A stretch of 64,000 nt of DNA, taken from positions 62,001-126,000 of the forward strand of contig NZ_SDKM01000009.1 in assembly GCF_004519545.1 (NCBI RefSeq), read 5' to 3'. The DNA is from Nocardioides guangzhouensis (GTDB lineage Bacteria; Actinomycetota; Actinomycetes; Propionibacteriales; Nocardioidaceae). Below the pieces are notes generated by a model. That model made no database searches, was not told the origin of the DNA, and saw only the letters and a program-made list of their open reading frames with translations. This document shows positions 22,732 through 31,850 of this stretch, piece after piece. Positions within the stretch are counted from its first letter, which is position 1, and each line of letters begins with the position of its first letter. A program made the translations under genes and the position numbers.

Positions 22732-23739
22732 TCAGTCCTGGCTGCTGAAGGCCGCGTCGAACGCCGCGTCGGGCGCGTCGAAGGCCAGGTCACGCACGAA
22801 CGCGAGCGCCTCGGGAGCACCGCGGAGCCGGTCCATGCCGGCGTCCTCCCACTCCACCGAGATCGGGCCGTCGTAGCCGATGGCGTTGAGCATCCGGAAG
22901 CACTGCTCCCACGGGACGTCCCCGTGACCCGTGGACACGAAGTCCCACCCCCGGCGCGGGTCGGCCCACGGCAGGTGCGAGCCCAGCCGGCCGTTGCGGC
23001 CGTTGCCGGTCAGCTTCTTCGTGTCCTTGCAGTCGACGTGGTAGATCCGGTCCTGGAAGTCCCACAGGAACCCGACCGGGTCGAGGTCCTGCCAGACCAT
23101 GTGGGACGGGTCCCAGTTGAGGCCGAACGCCTCGCGGTGCCCGATCGCCTCCAGGGTGCGCACGGTCGTCCAGTAGTCGTAGGCGATCTCGGACGGGTGC
23201 ACCTCGTGCGCGAACCGGACGCCGCACTCGTCGAAGACGTCGAGGATCGGGTTCCACCGGTCGGCGAAGTCGCGGTACCCCGCGTCCACCATCTCCTCGG
23301 TCGCCGGCGGGAACATCGCGACGTACTTCCAGATCGAGGAGCCGGTGAACCCGATCACCGTGTCCACGCCGAGGCGCTGGGCGGCCCGGGCGGTCATCTT
23401 CATCTCCTCGGCGGCGCGCTGGCGCACGCCCTCGGCGTCGCCGTCACCCCAGATGCGGTCCGGCAGGATCGCCCGGTGCCGCGCGTCGATCGGGTCGTCG
23501 CACACCGCCTGGCCCTTGAGGTGGTTGGAGATCGCGTAGAGCTTCAGACCGTGCTTCTCCAGCAGGTCGAGCTTCGCCTTCACGTAGGCGTCGTCCTCGG
23601 CGGCCAGCCAGGGGTCGAGGTGGTCGCCCCAGCAGGCGATCTCCAGGCCGTCGTACCCCCAGCCCGACGCGAGCTCGCACATCTTCTCGAACGGCAGGTC
23701 GGCCCACTGGCCGGTGAACAGCGTGATCGGACGGGTCAT
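22732..23739 (-). CDS. Cytoplasmic sugar phosphate isomerase/epimerase family protein
   Basis: 335 aa with no signal peptide. TIM-barrel features are plain: [91 protein letters not shown] and [11 protein letters not shown], giving a Glu/Asp/His/Glu metal site. It is 30 bp downstream of xylA in the same direction. It may isomerise, epimerise or eliminate a keto-sugar produced by the adjacent Gfo/Idh oxidoreductase. The substrate is unknown. Confidence 0.87.
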   Translation of the reverse strand: MTRPITLFTGQWADLPFEKMCELASGWGYDGLEIACWGDHLDPWLAAEDDAYVKAKLDLLEKHGLKLYAISNHLKGQAVCDDPIDARHRAILPDRIWGDGDAEGVRQRAAEEMKMTARAAQRLGVDTVIGFTGSSIWKYVAMFPPATEEMVDAGYRDFADRWNPILDVFDECGVRFAHEVHPSEIAYDYWTTVRTLEAIGHREAFGLNWDPSHMVWQDLDPVGFLWDFQDRIYHVDCKDTKKLTGNGRNGRLGSHLPWADPRRGWDFVSTGHGDVPWEQCFRMLNAIGYDGPISVEWEDAGMDRLRGAPEALAFVRDLAFDAPDAAFDAAFSSQD

Positions 23740-23769
23740 AGTCGTCCCTTCGGTGATGGGTGGATCGGG

Positions 23770-24930
23770 TCAGCGCACGCCGAGCAGGTGCTCGAGGGCG
23801 AGCTGGTCGAGGGCCTCCTGGCCGACGCTGCGGGCGGCGAGACCCGCGACGTCGTGGTCCTCGGCGCGTAGGTCGGCCAGCGACTCCTCCGCACCGACCG
23901 TGGGCTGGTCGAGCTCGGCCACAGCGGCGGCGGCCGCGGCGGCCGCGACCTCGGGGTCGGCGCGGAAGGCCCGGACCTTCTCGCGCAGGATCAGGTAGTT
24001 GCGCATGCAGGCCCGGGCGGACTCCCACACCCCGTCCTCGGCCTCCGCCCGCGGGGGCTTGAAGTCGAAGTGGAGGTACCCGTCGTACCGGCGGTCGGTG
24101 CCGGCGCCCTCGAGCGCGTCGACGGTCCAGAACGCGCCGCGGGTGTGGCCGGCACCGAAGCGCAGGTCCTGGTCGAAGCGCGGCCCGTGCTGCCCGTTGA
24201 GGTCGACGTGGAAGAGCTTGCCGTGCCACAGCGCCTGGCTGATGCCGTGCGCGAAGTTCAGCCCGGCCATCTCCTCGTGCCCGACCTCGGGGTTCAGCCC
24301 GACCATCGACGGGTCGTCGAGCGCGCCGATGAACGCGATGGCGTGGCCGATGGTCGGTAGCAGGATGTCGCCGCGCGGCTCGTTGGGCTTGGGCTCGAGC
24401 GCGAACCGGATCGCGTAGCCCTGCTCCTTCACGTAGGCGCAGAGCAGGTTGAGGGACTCGGCGTACCGGTCGAGCGCCGCAGCGACGTTCTTGCCGCCAC
24501 CGTGCTCGGCGCCCTCCCGGCCGCCCCAGAGGACGAACGTCTCCGCGCCCAGCTCGGCCGCGAGGTCGACGTTGCGCAGCGTCTTGGCCAGCGCGTAGCG
24601 GCGGACCGCCCGGCTGTTCGCGGTGAACGCGCCCTCCTTGAACACCGGGTCGCCGAAGAGGTTGGTGGTGACCATCTCGACGGCGAGGCCGGTGTCGGCC
24701 AGCGCCTTCGCGAACCGCTGGAGGGTCTCCTCGCGGGTGCGGTCGTCGGGGACCAGGTCGTCGTCGTGGAAGGTGACGGCGGCGGCCCCGAGCTCGGCGA
24801 GCCGCTCGGTCGCGGCGACCGGGTCCATCGGCGGCCGGCTCGCGGGGCCGAACACGTCGACCCCCTGCCAGCCGACCGTCCACAGGCCGAAGGAGAAGCG
24901 GTCCGCCGGGGTCGGCGTGTACGACGTCAT
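23770..24930 (-). CDS. xylA: Xylose isomerase
   Basis: 386 aa from the ATG at 24930, which overlaps the preceding gene's stop. It interconverts D-xylose and D-xylulose (and glucose/fructose). The sequence follows actinobacterial XylA throughout: [30 protein letters not shown] with the catalytic His, [67 protein letters not shown] (metal ligands) and a C-terminal [10 protein letters not shown]. The loop that reads [10 protein letters not shown] in place of the usual GDLLNAF is slightly altered. No xylulokinase gene is in the window. Confidence 0.95.
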   Translation of the reverse strand: MTSYTPTPADRFSFGLWTVGWQGVDVFGPASRPPMDPVAATERLAELGAAAVTFHDDDLVPDDRTREETLQRFAKALADTGLAVEMVTTNLFGDPVFKEGAFTANSRAVRRYALAKTLRNVDLAAELGAETFVLWGGREGAEHGGGKNVAAALDRYAESLNLLCAYVKEQGYAIRFALEPKPNEPRGDILLPTIGHAIAFIGALDDPSMVGLNPEVGHEEMAGLNFAHGISQALWHGKLFHVDLNGQHGPRFDQDLRFGAGHTRGAFWTVDALEGAGTDRRYDGYLHFDFKPPRAEAEDGVWESARACMRNYLILREKVRAFRADPEVAAAAAAAAVAELDQPTVGAEESLADLRAEDHDVAGLAARSVGQEALDQLALEHLLGVR

Positions 24931-26102
24931 GCGGGAACCTCCTGCCAGGAGCGGGTGTCGGAGCTGGTCTCGACGGCGGCGAGCACCCGCTGCACCTGGA
25001 GGCCGTCGGCGAACGACGGCTCCGGCTGCGTCCCGTCCGCGAGCGCGGTGACCAGGTCGACGACCTGGTGGGTGAAGCCGTGCTCGTAGCCGAGCCCGTG
25101 CCCGGGCGGCCACCACGCCGACACCCACGGGTGCCCGGCCTCGGTGACCACGATCCGGCGGAACCCGCCCTCGAGGTCGTCGATGGTCGCGTCGTGGAAG
25201 TGCAGGACGTTCATGTCCTCGAAGTCGAAGGCGATGCTGCCCTTCGAGCCGTTGACCTCGATCCGGATCGCGTTCTTGCGGCCGGTGGCGAAGCGAGTCG
25301 CCTCGAAGACGCCGAGCGCGCCGCCGCCGAACCGGGCCAGGAACACGGCGGCGTCGTCCACGGTCACCGGACCGCGCTCGGTGCCCGCCTGCCCGCTGAG
25401 GCCGCTGGAGCTCTCCGCGACCGGGCGCTCCTTGACGAAGGTCTCCAGCTGGCCGGAGACCTCGTGGATCGTCTCGCCGAGGATGTGCTGGGTCAGGTCG
25501 ACTACGTGGGCGCCGATGTCGCCGAGTGCGCCGGACCCGGCCTTCGCCTTGTCCAGTCGCCACGACAGTGGGGCGTCGGCGTCGACCAGCCAGTCCTGGA
25601 GGTACTGCGCGCGGACGTGCCGCACCTCGCCCAGCCGGCCGTCGGCGACCAGCTTCCGGGCCAGCGCGATCGCGGGCACCCGGCGGTAGGTGAAGCCGAC
25701 CATGGCCCGCACGCCGTGGGCGGCGGCCTTCTCGGCGGCGGCGGTCATCGCCTCCGCCTCGGCGACCGAGTTGGCCAGCGGCTTCTCGCACAGCACGTGC
25801 TTGCCGGCCTCGAGCGCGGCGATCGCGATCTCGGCGTGGGTGTCGCCGGGGGTGCAGACGTCGACCAGGTCGATGGTGTCGTCCTCGAGGACGCTCCGCC
25901 ACGAGGTGCTGCTGCTCGCCCAGCCCAGCCGGGCGGCCGCCTCGGCCACGCCGGCGGCGTTGCGGCCGCAGACGACGGCCATCTCCGGGGCCAGCGGCAG
26001 GTCGAAGAAGTGCGGCGCGGTGCGCCAGGCCTGTGAGTGGGCGGCGCCCATGAAGGCGTACCCGATCATCCCGACCCGCAGGGCCGGCTTGTGCTCGGTC
26101 AT
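24927..26102 (-). CDS. Gfo/Idh/MocA family sugar oxidoreductase
   Basis: 391 aa. The N-terminal Rossmann fold ([18 protein letters not shown]) binds NAD(P), and the family EKP motif is present ([16 protein letters not shown]). The C-terminal alpha/beta domain follows ([20 protein letters not shown], with the catalytic Asp-x-x-x-His). Members oxidise sugars, inositols or glycosides, often at C3. Its stop overlaps the xylA start (ATGA) and it follows the transport lipoprotein gene. Together with two isomerase-like proteins this suggests an oxidation-isomerisation route for an imported sugar or glycoside. Confidence 0.9.
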   Translation of the reverse strand: MTEHKPALRVGMIGYAFMGAAHSQAWRTAPHFFDLPLAPEMAVVCGRNAAGVAEAAARLGWASSSTSWRSVLEDDTIDLVDVCTPGDTHAEIAIAALEAGKHVLCEKPLANSVAEAEAMTAAAEKAAAHGVRAMVGFTYRRVPAIALARKLVADGRLGEVRHVRAQYLQDWLVDADAPLSWRLDKAKAGSGALGDIGAHVVDLTQHILGETIHEVSGQLETFVKERPVAESSSGLSGQAGTERGPVTVDDAAVFLARFGGGALGVFEATRFATGRKNAIRIEVNGSKGSIAFDFEDMNVLHFHDATIDDLEGGFRRIVVTEAGHPWVSAWWPPGHGLGYEHGFTHQVVDLVTALADGTQPEPSFADGLQVQRVLAAVETSSDTRSWQEVPA

Positions 26103-26130
26103 GTGACCTCGATCCGTGGTCTCGGTGGGA

Positions 26131-26158
26131 GCCCCCTGCGCCCGAGAGCGCAGGGGGC
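26131..26158. terminator. Hairpin between the substrate-binding gene and the oxidoreductase gene
   Basis: GCCCCCTGCGC (26131-26141) pairs perfectly with GCGCAGGGGGC (26148-26158). It lies just after the transport lipoprotein stop on the minus strand, so it likely stabilises or partly ends the transport mRNA and lowers expression of the catabolic genes. Confidence 0.65.
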
Positions 26159-26169
26159 GTTGCGGGTCG

Positions 26170-27237
26170 TCAGGACTCGAACGCGGACGGCAGGTAGTCG
26201 TCGACGTTGTCCTCGGTCACCACCGGGGCGAACAGCTGGATGGTGCGCGGCACCTCGACCTCGACCAGGTCGGACATCGACTTGCCCTGCACCAGGAGGC
26301 GGGCCAGCTTGATGCCGTCGGCGCCCTGCGTGGACGGGTAGATGACGGTCGCCTTGAGCACGCTGTTGCCGGACTTGATCTCGCGCATGGCGTTCGCCGA
26401 GCCGGCGCCACCGACCATCACGAACTCGTCGCGGCCCGCGTTCTTGATGGCCGCGAGCACGCCGACGCCCTGGTCGTCGTCGTGGTTCCAGAGGGCGTCG
26501 ATCTTCGGCGCGGCCTGGAGCAGGTTCGAGGCCGCCTTCTCGCCACCTTCGACGGTGAAGTCGGCGGCGACCCGGTTGTCGACGTTCTGGCCGCACTCGG
26601 CCAGCGCGTCCTTGAAGCCCTGGCTGCGGTCCTGGGTCAGCGGCAGCGAGTCGATGCCGGCGATCTCGGCGACCACGGCGTTCTTGTCGTCGCCGACCTG
26701 CTCGCAGACGTACTGGCCGGCCGAGACGCCCATCCCGTAGTTGTCGCCGAGCACGGTCACGCGGGCCGCGTTCGGGTCGTCGAACTCGCGGTCGACGTTG
26801 ATCACCGGGATGCCGGCCTGCATGGCCTTCAGCGCCACCGGGGTCATCGCGGCACCGTCGAACGGCAGCAGCACGATCGCGTCGACGCCGTCGTTGATGA
26901 ACGTCTCGACCTGGCTGATCTGCAGGTTGACGTCGTTGGTGCCCGCCGGGACCCGCAGCTCGACGTCGGAGTAGTTGTCGGCGGTGTCCTTGGCGGCGTT
27001 CGTGATCGCCGCCATCCAGCCGTGGTCGGCGGCCGGCGCGGAGAAGCCGATCACGACCTTGTCGCCGGCCTCGTCGTTGGACCCCTTGTCGGCGTTGCTG
27101 GTGCCGCCGCTGTCGGACGAGGAGTCCTCCCGGGCGTTGCTCGTGCACGCCGCCAGGGACAGCGCCGTGAGCCCGGCGACGAAGCCGAGGGCGAGGCGCT
27201 GCGGCGCCCGGAGCGAGCGAGTGGACAGTGACTTCAT
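26170..27237 (-). CDS. Sugar ABC transporter substrate-binding lipoprotein (ribose/xylose type)
   Basis: 355 aa from the ATG at 27237 with AAGGAG upstream. The signal peptide ends in a lipobox (ALSLAACTS). The mature protein is a periplasmic-binding type 1 (RbsB/XylF-like) fold: VVIGFSAPAADHGWMAAITN, DGVDAIVLLPFDGAAMTPVA, AGIPVINVDREFDD, DALWNHDDDQGVGVLAAIKN. A Ser/Asp/Gly-rich tether links lipid and domain. It delivers a sugar to the permease encoded directly upstream. The specific sugar cannot be read from sequence; xylA nearby favours a pentose. Confidence 0.92.
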   Translation of the reverse strand: MKSLSTRSLRAPQRLALGFVAGLTALSLAACTSNAREDSSSDSGGTSNADKGSNDEAGDKVVIGFSAPAADHGWMAAITNAAKDTADNYSDVELRVPAGTNDVNLQISQVETFINDGVDAIVLLPFDGAAMTPVALKAMQAGIPVINVDREFDDPNAARVTVLGDNYGMGVSAGQYVCEQVGDDKNAVVAEIAGIDSLPLTQDRSQGFKDALAECGQNVDNRVAADFTVEGGEKAASNLLQAAPKIDALWNHDDDQGVGVLAAIKNAGRDEFVMVGGAGSANAMREIKSGNSVLKATVIYPSTQGADGIKLARLLVQGKSMSDLVEVEVPRTIQLFAPVVTEDNVDDYLPSAFES

Positions 27238-27302
27238 CGTGGTGCTCCTTGCTGGATGTGGTGGTGAGGTGGCGTTGCGGGCAGGCGCCCGGAACGACCG
27301 CG

Positions 27303-28352
27303 TCAGGTGACGTCGCTGCGTCGCGCCAGCCGCTGCTGGAGGAGCACGGCGACGACGATGATCAGGCCCTTGACGACGGACTGGGCCGAGACCGAGAGGT
27401 TGTTGAGCGCGAAGACGTTGGACAGCGTCGTGAAGATGAGGACGCCGAGGACGGTGCCGATGATCGTGCCGCGGCCGCCGGAGAGCAGGGTCCCGCCGAT
27501 GACCACCGCGGCGATCGCGTCGAGCTCGTAGAGCAGCCCGTGGGTCGAGCTGCCGGTGGTGGTCCGCGACACCAGCATGATCGCCGCGATGCCGCAGCAG
27601 ACGCCGACGAGGACGTAGAGCAGGACGGTGTGCCGCTTCACGTCGATGCCGGCCAGGCGCGCGGCCTCCGGGTTGCCGCCGACGGCCAGCGTGCGGCGGC
27701 CGAACGTCGTCCGGTTGAGCAGCACCCAGCCGATCGCGGAGACCAGGATGAAGATCCAGACGATGATCGGGATGCCGAGCGGCTCCTTCGCGAACGCGTC
27801 GCTGAAGGCGGGGACGCTGACGATCTGGGTACGGCGCTCGGAGATGATCTCGGCCAGGCCGCGGGCGCTGGCGAGCATGGCGAGGGTGGCGATGAACGGC
27901 ACGACGCCGCCGTACGCGATCAGCAGGCCGTTGACCAGGCCGCAACCGCCGCCGACCAGGACGGCCGCGCCCACCATGACCAGCCAGTGGTTGTCGTTGG
28001 CCATCGTCTGGGTCGCGATCGTGGTGCACCACACCGACGAGAGCGCGACGATCGCGCCGACCGACAGGTCGATGCCCCCGCCGGTGATCACGAAGGTCAT
28101 GCCGATGCTCACCACGCCGATCACCGCCGCGAGCCGGAGGATCGTCATCGCGTTGTCGATGTCGGCGAACCGGTCGCCGGCGGTGATCACGCCGACCACG
28201 CAGAGCAGGCCCAGGGCGACGATCAGCCCGAGGTTGTGCCCGGTGCTGCTGCGCAGCAGGGCGAGGCGACCCGGTCGGTCGTCGCGGCGCGCCTCGCGCT
28301 CGACCCGTGCGGTGTCCGCGGCGGGTGCAGAGGTCGTCGGGGTGTCGCTCAT
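27303..28352 (-). CDS. Sugar ABC transporter permease (RbsC-like)
   Basis: 349 aa from the ATG at 28352. An N-terminal cytoplasmic tail of about 40 residues precedes eight to ten hydrophobic segments. Family motifs include VVSIGMTFVITGGGIDLSVG and LNRTTFGRRTLAVGGNPEAA, with LSGGRGTIIGTVLGVLIF near the end. It forms the membrane channel for the sugar lipoprotein and the dual ATPase. The start overlaps the ATPase stop (ATGA), so translation is coupled. Confidence 0.93.
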   Translation of the reverse strand: MSDTPTTSAPAADTARVEREARRDDRPGRLALLRSSTGHNLGLIVALGLLCVVGVITAGDRFADIDNAMTILRLAAVIGVVSIGMTFVITGGGIDLSVGAIVALSSVWCTTIATQTMANDNHWLVMVGAAVLVGGGCGLVNGLLIAYGGVVPFIATLAMLASARGLAEIISERRTQIVSVPAFSDAFAKEPLGIPIIVWIFILVSAIGWVLLNRTTFGRRTLAVGGNPEAARLAGIDVKRHTVLLYVLVGVCCGIAAIMLVSRTTTGSSTHGLLYELDAIAAVVIGGTLLSGGRGTIIGTVLGVLIFTTLSNVFALNNLSVSAQSVVKGLIIVVAVLLQQRLARRSDVT

Positions 28353-29905
28353 GCGACGTCTCCTTCCATCACGAGGTCGAGGACCCCGGACTCGTCGATG
28401 TCGGTCGCCGGTCCTTCGTGGACGACCGTTCCGTCGCTGATGACGAGGACCCGGTCGGAGAGACCGAGCACCTCCTCGACCTCGCTGGAGACGACCAGCA
28501 CGGCGACGCCGTCGTCGGCCAGGCGCCGGACGAGGTTGTAGATCTCGGTACGGGCGCCGACGTCGACGCCGCGGGTCGGCTCGTCGAGCAGCAGCACCCG
28601 GCACTCCCGCAGCAGCCACCGCGCCAGCACGACCTTCTGCTGGTTGCCGCCGGACAGGGTGCGGACCGCGCGGTCCACGCCCTCAGGCCGTACGTCGAGC
28701 GACTCGGTCAGCTCGCCCGCCCGGCGCCGCTCGGCCCCGCTGTCGAGGAAGCCGCCCTTCGCGAACCGGGACAACGACGACACGGTGACGTTGCGGTAGA
28801 CCGCCTGGTCGAGCAGCAGGCCCTGGCTCTTGCGCTCCTCCGGGCACAGGCCGATGCCGGCGGCGACCGCGGCGCGGACCGACCCGCGGCGGAGCTTGCG
28901 TCCGTCCACGGTGACCGTGCCGGCCGAGGCCCGGCGGGCGCCGTACAGGGTCTCGAGGATCTCCGAGCGACCCGACCCGACCAGGCCGGCCAGGCCGACG
29001 ATCTCGCCGGCGTGCACGGTGAGGTCGACGTCGCGGAAGCGGCCGGCGCCGGCCAGCCCGCGGACCTCGAGGACCGGGGTCCCGGTGTCGCGCGGCCGCT
29101 CGGGGCGGGGCGGGAAGACGTACTCGATCGAGCGGCCGGTCATCAGCCGGATCAGGTCGGCGGTCGGCGTCTCGCGGGCGGGCAGCCCCGTGGCGACGGT
29201 GCGGCCGTCCTTGAGGACCGTGATCCGGTCACCGATCTCGCGGATCTCCTCGAGCCGGTGGGAGATGTAGATGATCGCGACGCCCTCCGCGGAGAGGTCC
29301 CGGATCACCCGGAACAGGTTGCGGACCTCCTCCTGGTCCAGCGCCGCGGTGGGCTCGTCGAGGACGAGCAGCCGGGTGTCGTGCGAGAGCGCGCGGGCCA
29401 TGCTGACGATCTGCTGCCCTGCGGGTGACAGGTCCCCGACCAGGCGGCCCGGGTCGATCTCGCCGTGGCCGAGCCGGGTCAGCAGCTTCCGCGACCGGTC
29501 GGCGGCCTCGCCGCGCCGGGTGAAGCCGCCGGCGGAGACCTCGTGGCCGAGGAAGACGTTCTCGGCCACGGTCAGCCCGGGCACCAGGTCGAGCTCCTGG
29601 TAGATCGTGGAGATCCCGCGCTTCATGGCTGCCACCGGCGTGGTCAGCCGCACGGACTCGCCGTCCCAGACGATCTCGCCCTCGTCGGGCTGGTAGGACG
29701 CGGACAGCACCTTGATCAGCGTGGACTTGCCGGCGCCGTTCTGGCCGAGCAGGCAGTGCACCTCGCCGCGGCGTACGTCGAGGTCGACGCCGCCGAGGGC
29801 CAGCACGCCGGGGAACCGCTTGGTGATCCCCCGCATGTGCAGCAGGGCGGAGCCGTTCTCGCTGCCCGGCGTGGTCGCGGCGGTGGCCGTCGGGCCTTCG
29901 GTCAT
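28349..29905 (-). CDS. Sugar ABC transporter ATP-binding protein, two NBDs (RbsA/XylG-like)
   Basis: 518 aa from the ATG at 29905. Two nucleotide-binding domains are fused. The first has LLGQNGAGKSTLIKV, LSPAGQQIVSMARAL and LLVLDEPTAAL. The second has the usual degenerate P-loop GLVGSGRSEIL, with LSGGNQQKVVLARWL and LLLDEPTRGVD. This is the carbohydrate uptake transporter-2 arrangement. The start overlaps the ROK regulator stop, and the permease start overlaps its own stop, so regulator and transporter are translationally coupled. Confidence 0.95.
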   Translation of the reverse strand: MTEGPTATAATTPGSENGSALLHMRGITKRFPGVLALGGVDLDVRRGEVHCLLGQNGAGKSTLIKVLSASYQPDEGEIVWDGESVRLTTPVAAMKRGISTIYQELDLVPGLTVAENVFLGHEVSAGGFTRRGEAADRSRKLLTRLGHGEIDPGRLVGDLSPAGQQIVSMARALSHDTRLLVLDEPTAALDQEEVRNLFRVIRDLSAEGVAIIYISHRLEEIREIGDRITVLKDGRTVATGLPARETPTADLIRLMTGRSIEYVFPPRPERPRDTGTPVLEVRGLAGAGRFRDVDLTVHAGEIVGLAGLVGSGRSEILETLYGARRASAGTVTVDGRKLRRGSVRAAVAAGIGLCPEERKSQGLLLDQAVYRNVTVSSLSRFAKGGFLDSGAERRRAGELTESLDVRPEGVDRAVRTLSGGNQQKVVLARWLLRECRVLLLDEPTRGVDVGARTEIYNLVRRLADDGVAVLVVSSEVEEVLGLSDRVLVISDGTVVHEGPATDIDESGVLDLVMEGDVA

Positions 29906-31167
29906 CGGGATCCTCCTGTCTCGGCGCCGGCACGGCGCGGCACGAGCGTGGGGTCGGTGAGGACGGGGGCGAGGGAGACGGCGGCACCCCCGCGGACGGC
30001 GGCGACCGGGCCGAGCGTGGAGAACGCGACGTGGGTGCCACCCAGGCGGGGCGCGACCACGTCGGCGTCGAGGCGCTTCTCGACGCTCTCCCGCAGGAAC
30101 GGCTCGAGCGGCGCGAAGTAGCCGCTGAGCACCAGCACCTCGGGGTCGAGCACGTTGACGAGGGTCGCGGCGCCGGCGCCGATGCCGGTGCCGACGGTCT
30201 CGAGCGCGGTGAGCGTGCGGGTGTCGCCGAGCCCGGCGCGGGAGACGATCCCCTCGAGCCGCTCCTCGAGCGTCAGTGACGGGTCGCGCAGCCGGTCGTC
30301 GGGGTCGGTCGCCGCGTCGAGCAGGGCGTGCAGGCCGATCACGGTCTCCCAGCAACCGCGGCGGCCGCAGCCGCAGGGCCGGCCCTGCGGGTCGACGAGG
30401 ATGTGCCCGAACTCGGCGGCCCAGCCGTGCCGGCCCCGGAGCGGGCGGCCGTCGGAGACGATCCCGCCGCCGACGCCGACCTCGCCGTAGATGACCAGCA
30501 TGTCGCGGCGCTCGGGGTCAGCGGAGTCCGCCTCGGCCACCGCGGCCAGGGTGGCCTCGTTGTCGAGGCGGATCGTCGGGGCGTCCACGCCGAGCCGGTC
30601 GCGGAGCCGGGCGGCTGCCGGCAGCTCCCGCCAGCCGAGGTTGGGAGCCACCGTGATGACGTCGTGGGTGGTGTCGACCAGGCCGGCGACACCGACGGTG
30701 ATGCCGGCCGGGATGGTGTCCTGCGCGGCGACCTCGTCCAGGACGTGCCGCAGCATGCCGGTCAGCTCGTCCAGCACGCCGTCGGGTCCGAGCCGTCGCG
30801 AGTCGAGCCCGCGACGGTCCTCCACGACCACGGCGCCGGCCAGGTCGACCGCGCTGGTGGCCACGTGGTCGACGTTGATCTCGGCACCGATGCCACAGAC
30901 CCGCGGGCCGTCGAGCTCGACCGTGGCGCCGGGGCGGCCCACCGACCCCCGTGCGGGGGCGCCCCGGCGGACCAGGCCGCGCTGCTCGAGCTCCACGACC
31001 AGGCTGGTCGCGGTCGCCTTGCTCAGCCCGAGCTCCGCGGCGAGCCGGGCCCGGGTGCGGGGACCGTGGTCGCGCAGGTGGCGCAGGACGAGACCGAGGT
31101 GAGCGCCGCGCACGGCAGCCTGGTCGGCGGCGGCGGTGACCCGGACGGGTCCGTCGGCCTCGCGCAC
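29902..31167 (-). CDS. ROK family transcriptional regulator of the sugar operon
   Basis: 421 aa from a GTG with GAGGAGG upstream. The N-terminal winged helix (RLAAELGLSKATATSLVVEL) is followed by a ROK sugar-kinase fold: GIGAEINVDHVATSAVDLAG, GVAGLVDTT, the zinc motif CGCGRRGCWE and a late VLSGYFAPLEPF. It is first in the eight-gene operon and overlaps the ATPase gene, so it probably senses the imported sugar and represses its own operon, like actinobacterial XylR/Rok proteins. Palindromes at 31222-31244 and 31306-31333 are candidate operators. Confidence 0.9.
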   Translation of the reverse strand: MREADGPVRVTAAADQAAVRGAHLGLVLRHLRDHGPRTRARLAAELGLSKATATSLVVELEQRGLVRRGAPARGSVGRPGATVELDGPRVCGIGAEINVDHVATSAVDLAGAVVVEDRRGLDSRRLGPDGVLDELTGMLRHVLDEVAAQDTIPAGITVGVAGLVDTTHDVITVAPNLGWRELPAAARLRDRLGVDAPTIRLDNEATLAAVAEADSADPERRDMLVIYGEVGVGGGIVSDGRPLRGRHGWAAEFGHILVDPQGRPCGCGRRGCWETVIGLHALLDAATDPDDRLRDPSLTLEERLEGIVSRAGLGDTRTLTALETVGTGIGAGAATLVNVLDPEVLVLSGYFAPLEPFLRESVEKRLDADVVAPRLGGTHVAFSTLGPVAAVRGGAAVSLAPVLTDPTLVPRRAGAETGGSR

Positions 31168-31221
31168 GGCGTCCTCCTCACCGAGGGCCAGGGCATGACC
31201 CGGGCGTGGTCCAGGTCACAC

Positions 31222-31244
31222 GTTTGTCAGAACGAGAGACAAAC
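31222..31244. promoter_or_regulatory. Inverted repeat upstream of the ROK/sugar operon
   Basis: GTTTGTC (31222-31228) and GACAAAC (31238-31244) are perfect arms separated by 9 bp, 55-77 bp upstream of the ROK start. This AT-rich site in GC-rich DNA is a plausible regulator operator. Confidence 0.55.
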
Positions 31245-31305
31245 TAGCGGCGGTACTCGCCCTCGATCAAGCATTTCCCACCGATTTGCGCGAACTTTCT
31301 ATTCA

Positions 31306-31333
31306 ACTTTGCAAAGTGACTGGACAAAGTGAC
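31306..31333. promoter_or_regulatory. ACTTTGCAAAGT palindrome and CAAAGTGAC direct repeat
   Basis: The 12-bp palindrome ACTTTGCAAAGT lies at 31306-31317. CAAAGTGAC occurs at 31312-31320 and 31325-31333, 13 bp apart. The region 31240-31335 is distinctly AT-rich and probably holds the operon promoter and ROK-type operators. Confidence 0.5.
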
Positions 31334-31361
31334 GAGGCGGACGCGACTGCGGACCGCTTGA

Positions 31362-31748
31362 CACGCCCAGCGAGGGTTCTGCCGCTCCGGCGCGGACGGG
31401 TCCGCTGCGGCACTGTGGCGTGCTCCGGACGGGCGGACGCTCATCGTCCACATGGGTTCGGGTAGCGGGTCGCTCCTGACGTGCGTCCTGGGCGACGACG
31501 CGGTCGACTTCCTCCGCCTCATCGCGATCGGGTACGACGAGATCTGCTGGAACGAGGACTGGCGTGAGCCGCCTCGGCCCGAGCCGGATCACGCAGTGCT
31601 GAACGAGCCGTACCGGCGCTGGGTCGAAGCGACGGTCGACACCACCATCCCGGCGACAGCCGTGGAGCTCGTCCCGTCTCCCGCGGAGATGGGCGACGCC
31701 GACAACGACGACGTCTGGTGCCAGTGGGTGAACGCCGCCGGGACGTGA
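31362..31748 (+). pseudogene. 5'-truncated hypothetical protein gene
   Basis: The frame is open from 31362, right after a TGA, to the stop at 31746-31748. Only the downstream ATG at 31452 would start it (98 aa), but protein-like sequence continues upstream of it (ALWRAPDGRTLIVH then MGSGSGSLLTCVLGDDAVD), so a start has been lost. The remaining part (FLRLIAIGYDEICWNEDW to YRRWVEATVDTTIPATAVEL) resembles C-terminal parts of uncharacterised, SUKH/SMI1-like actinobacterial proteins; that resemblance is weak. It abuts the AT-rich sugar-operon promoter, which may mark an insertion or deletion. Confidence 0.45.
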
Positions 31749-31850
31749 GATCCGCTCGTCGACCGCCGGTTGCACGCGCGCCTCGACAGGAGCCGACCAG
31801 GCGTCTGGTCGTCACACCCACCCGACCGGGCGGGCCGGCGCAAGGCCGGG

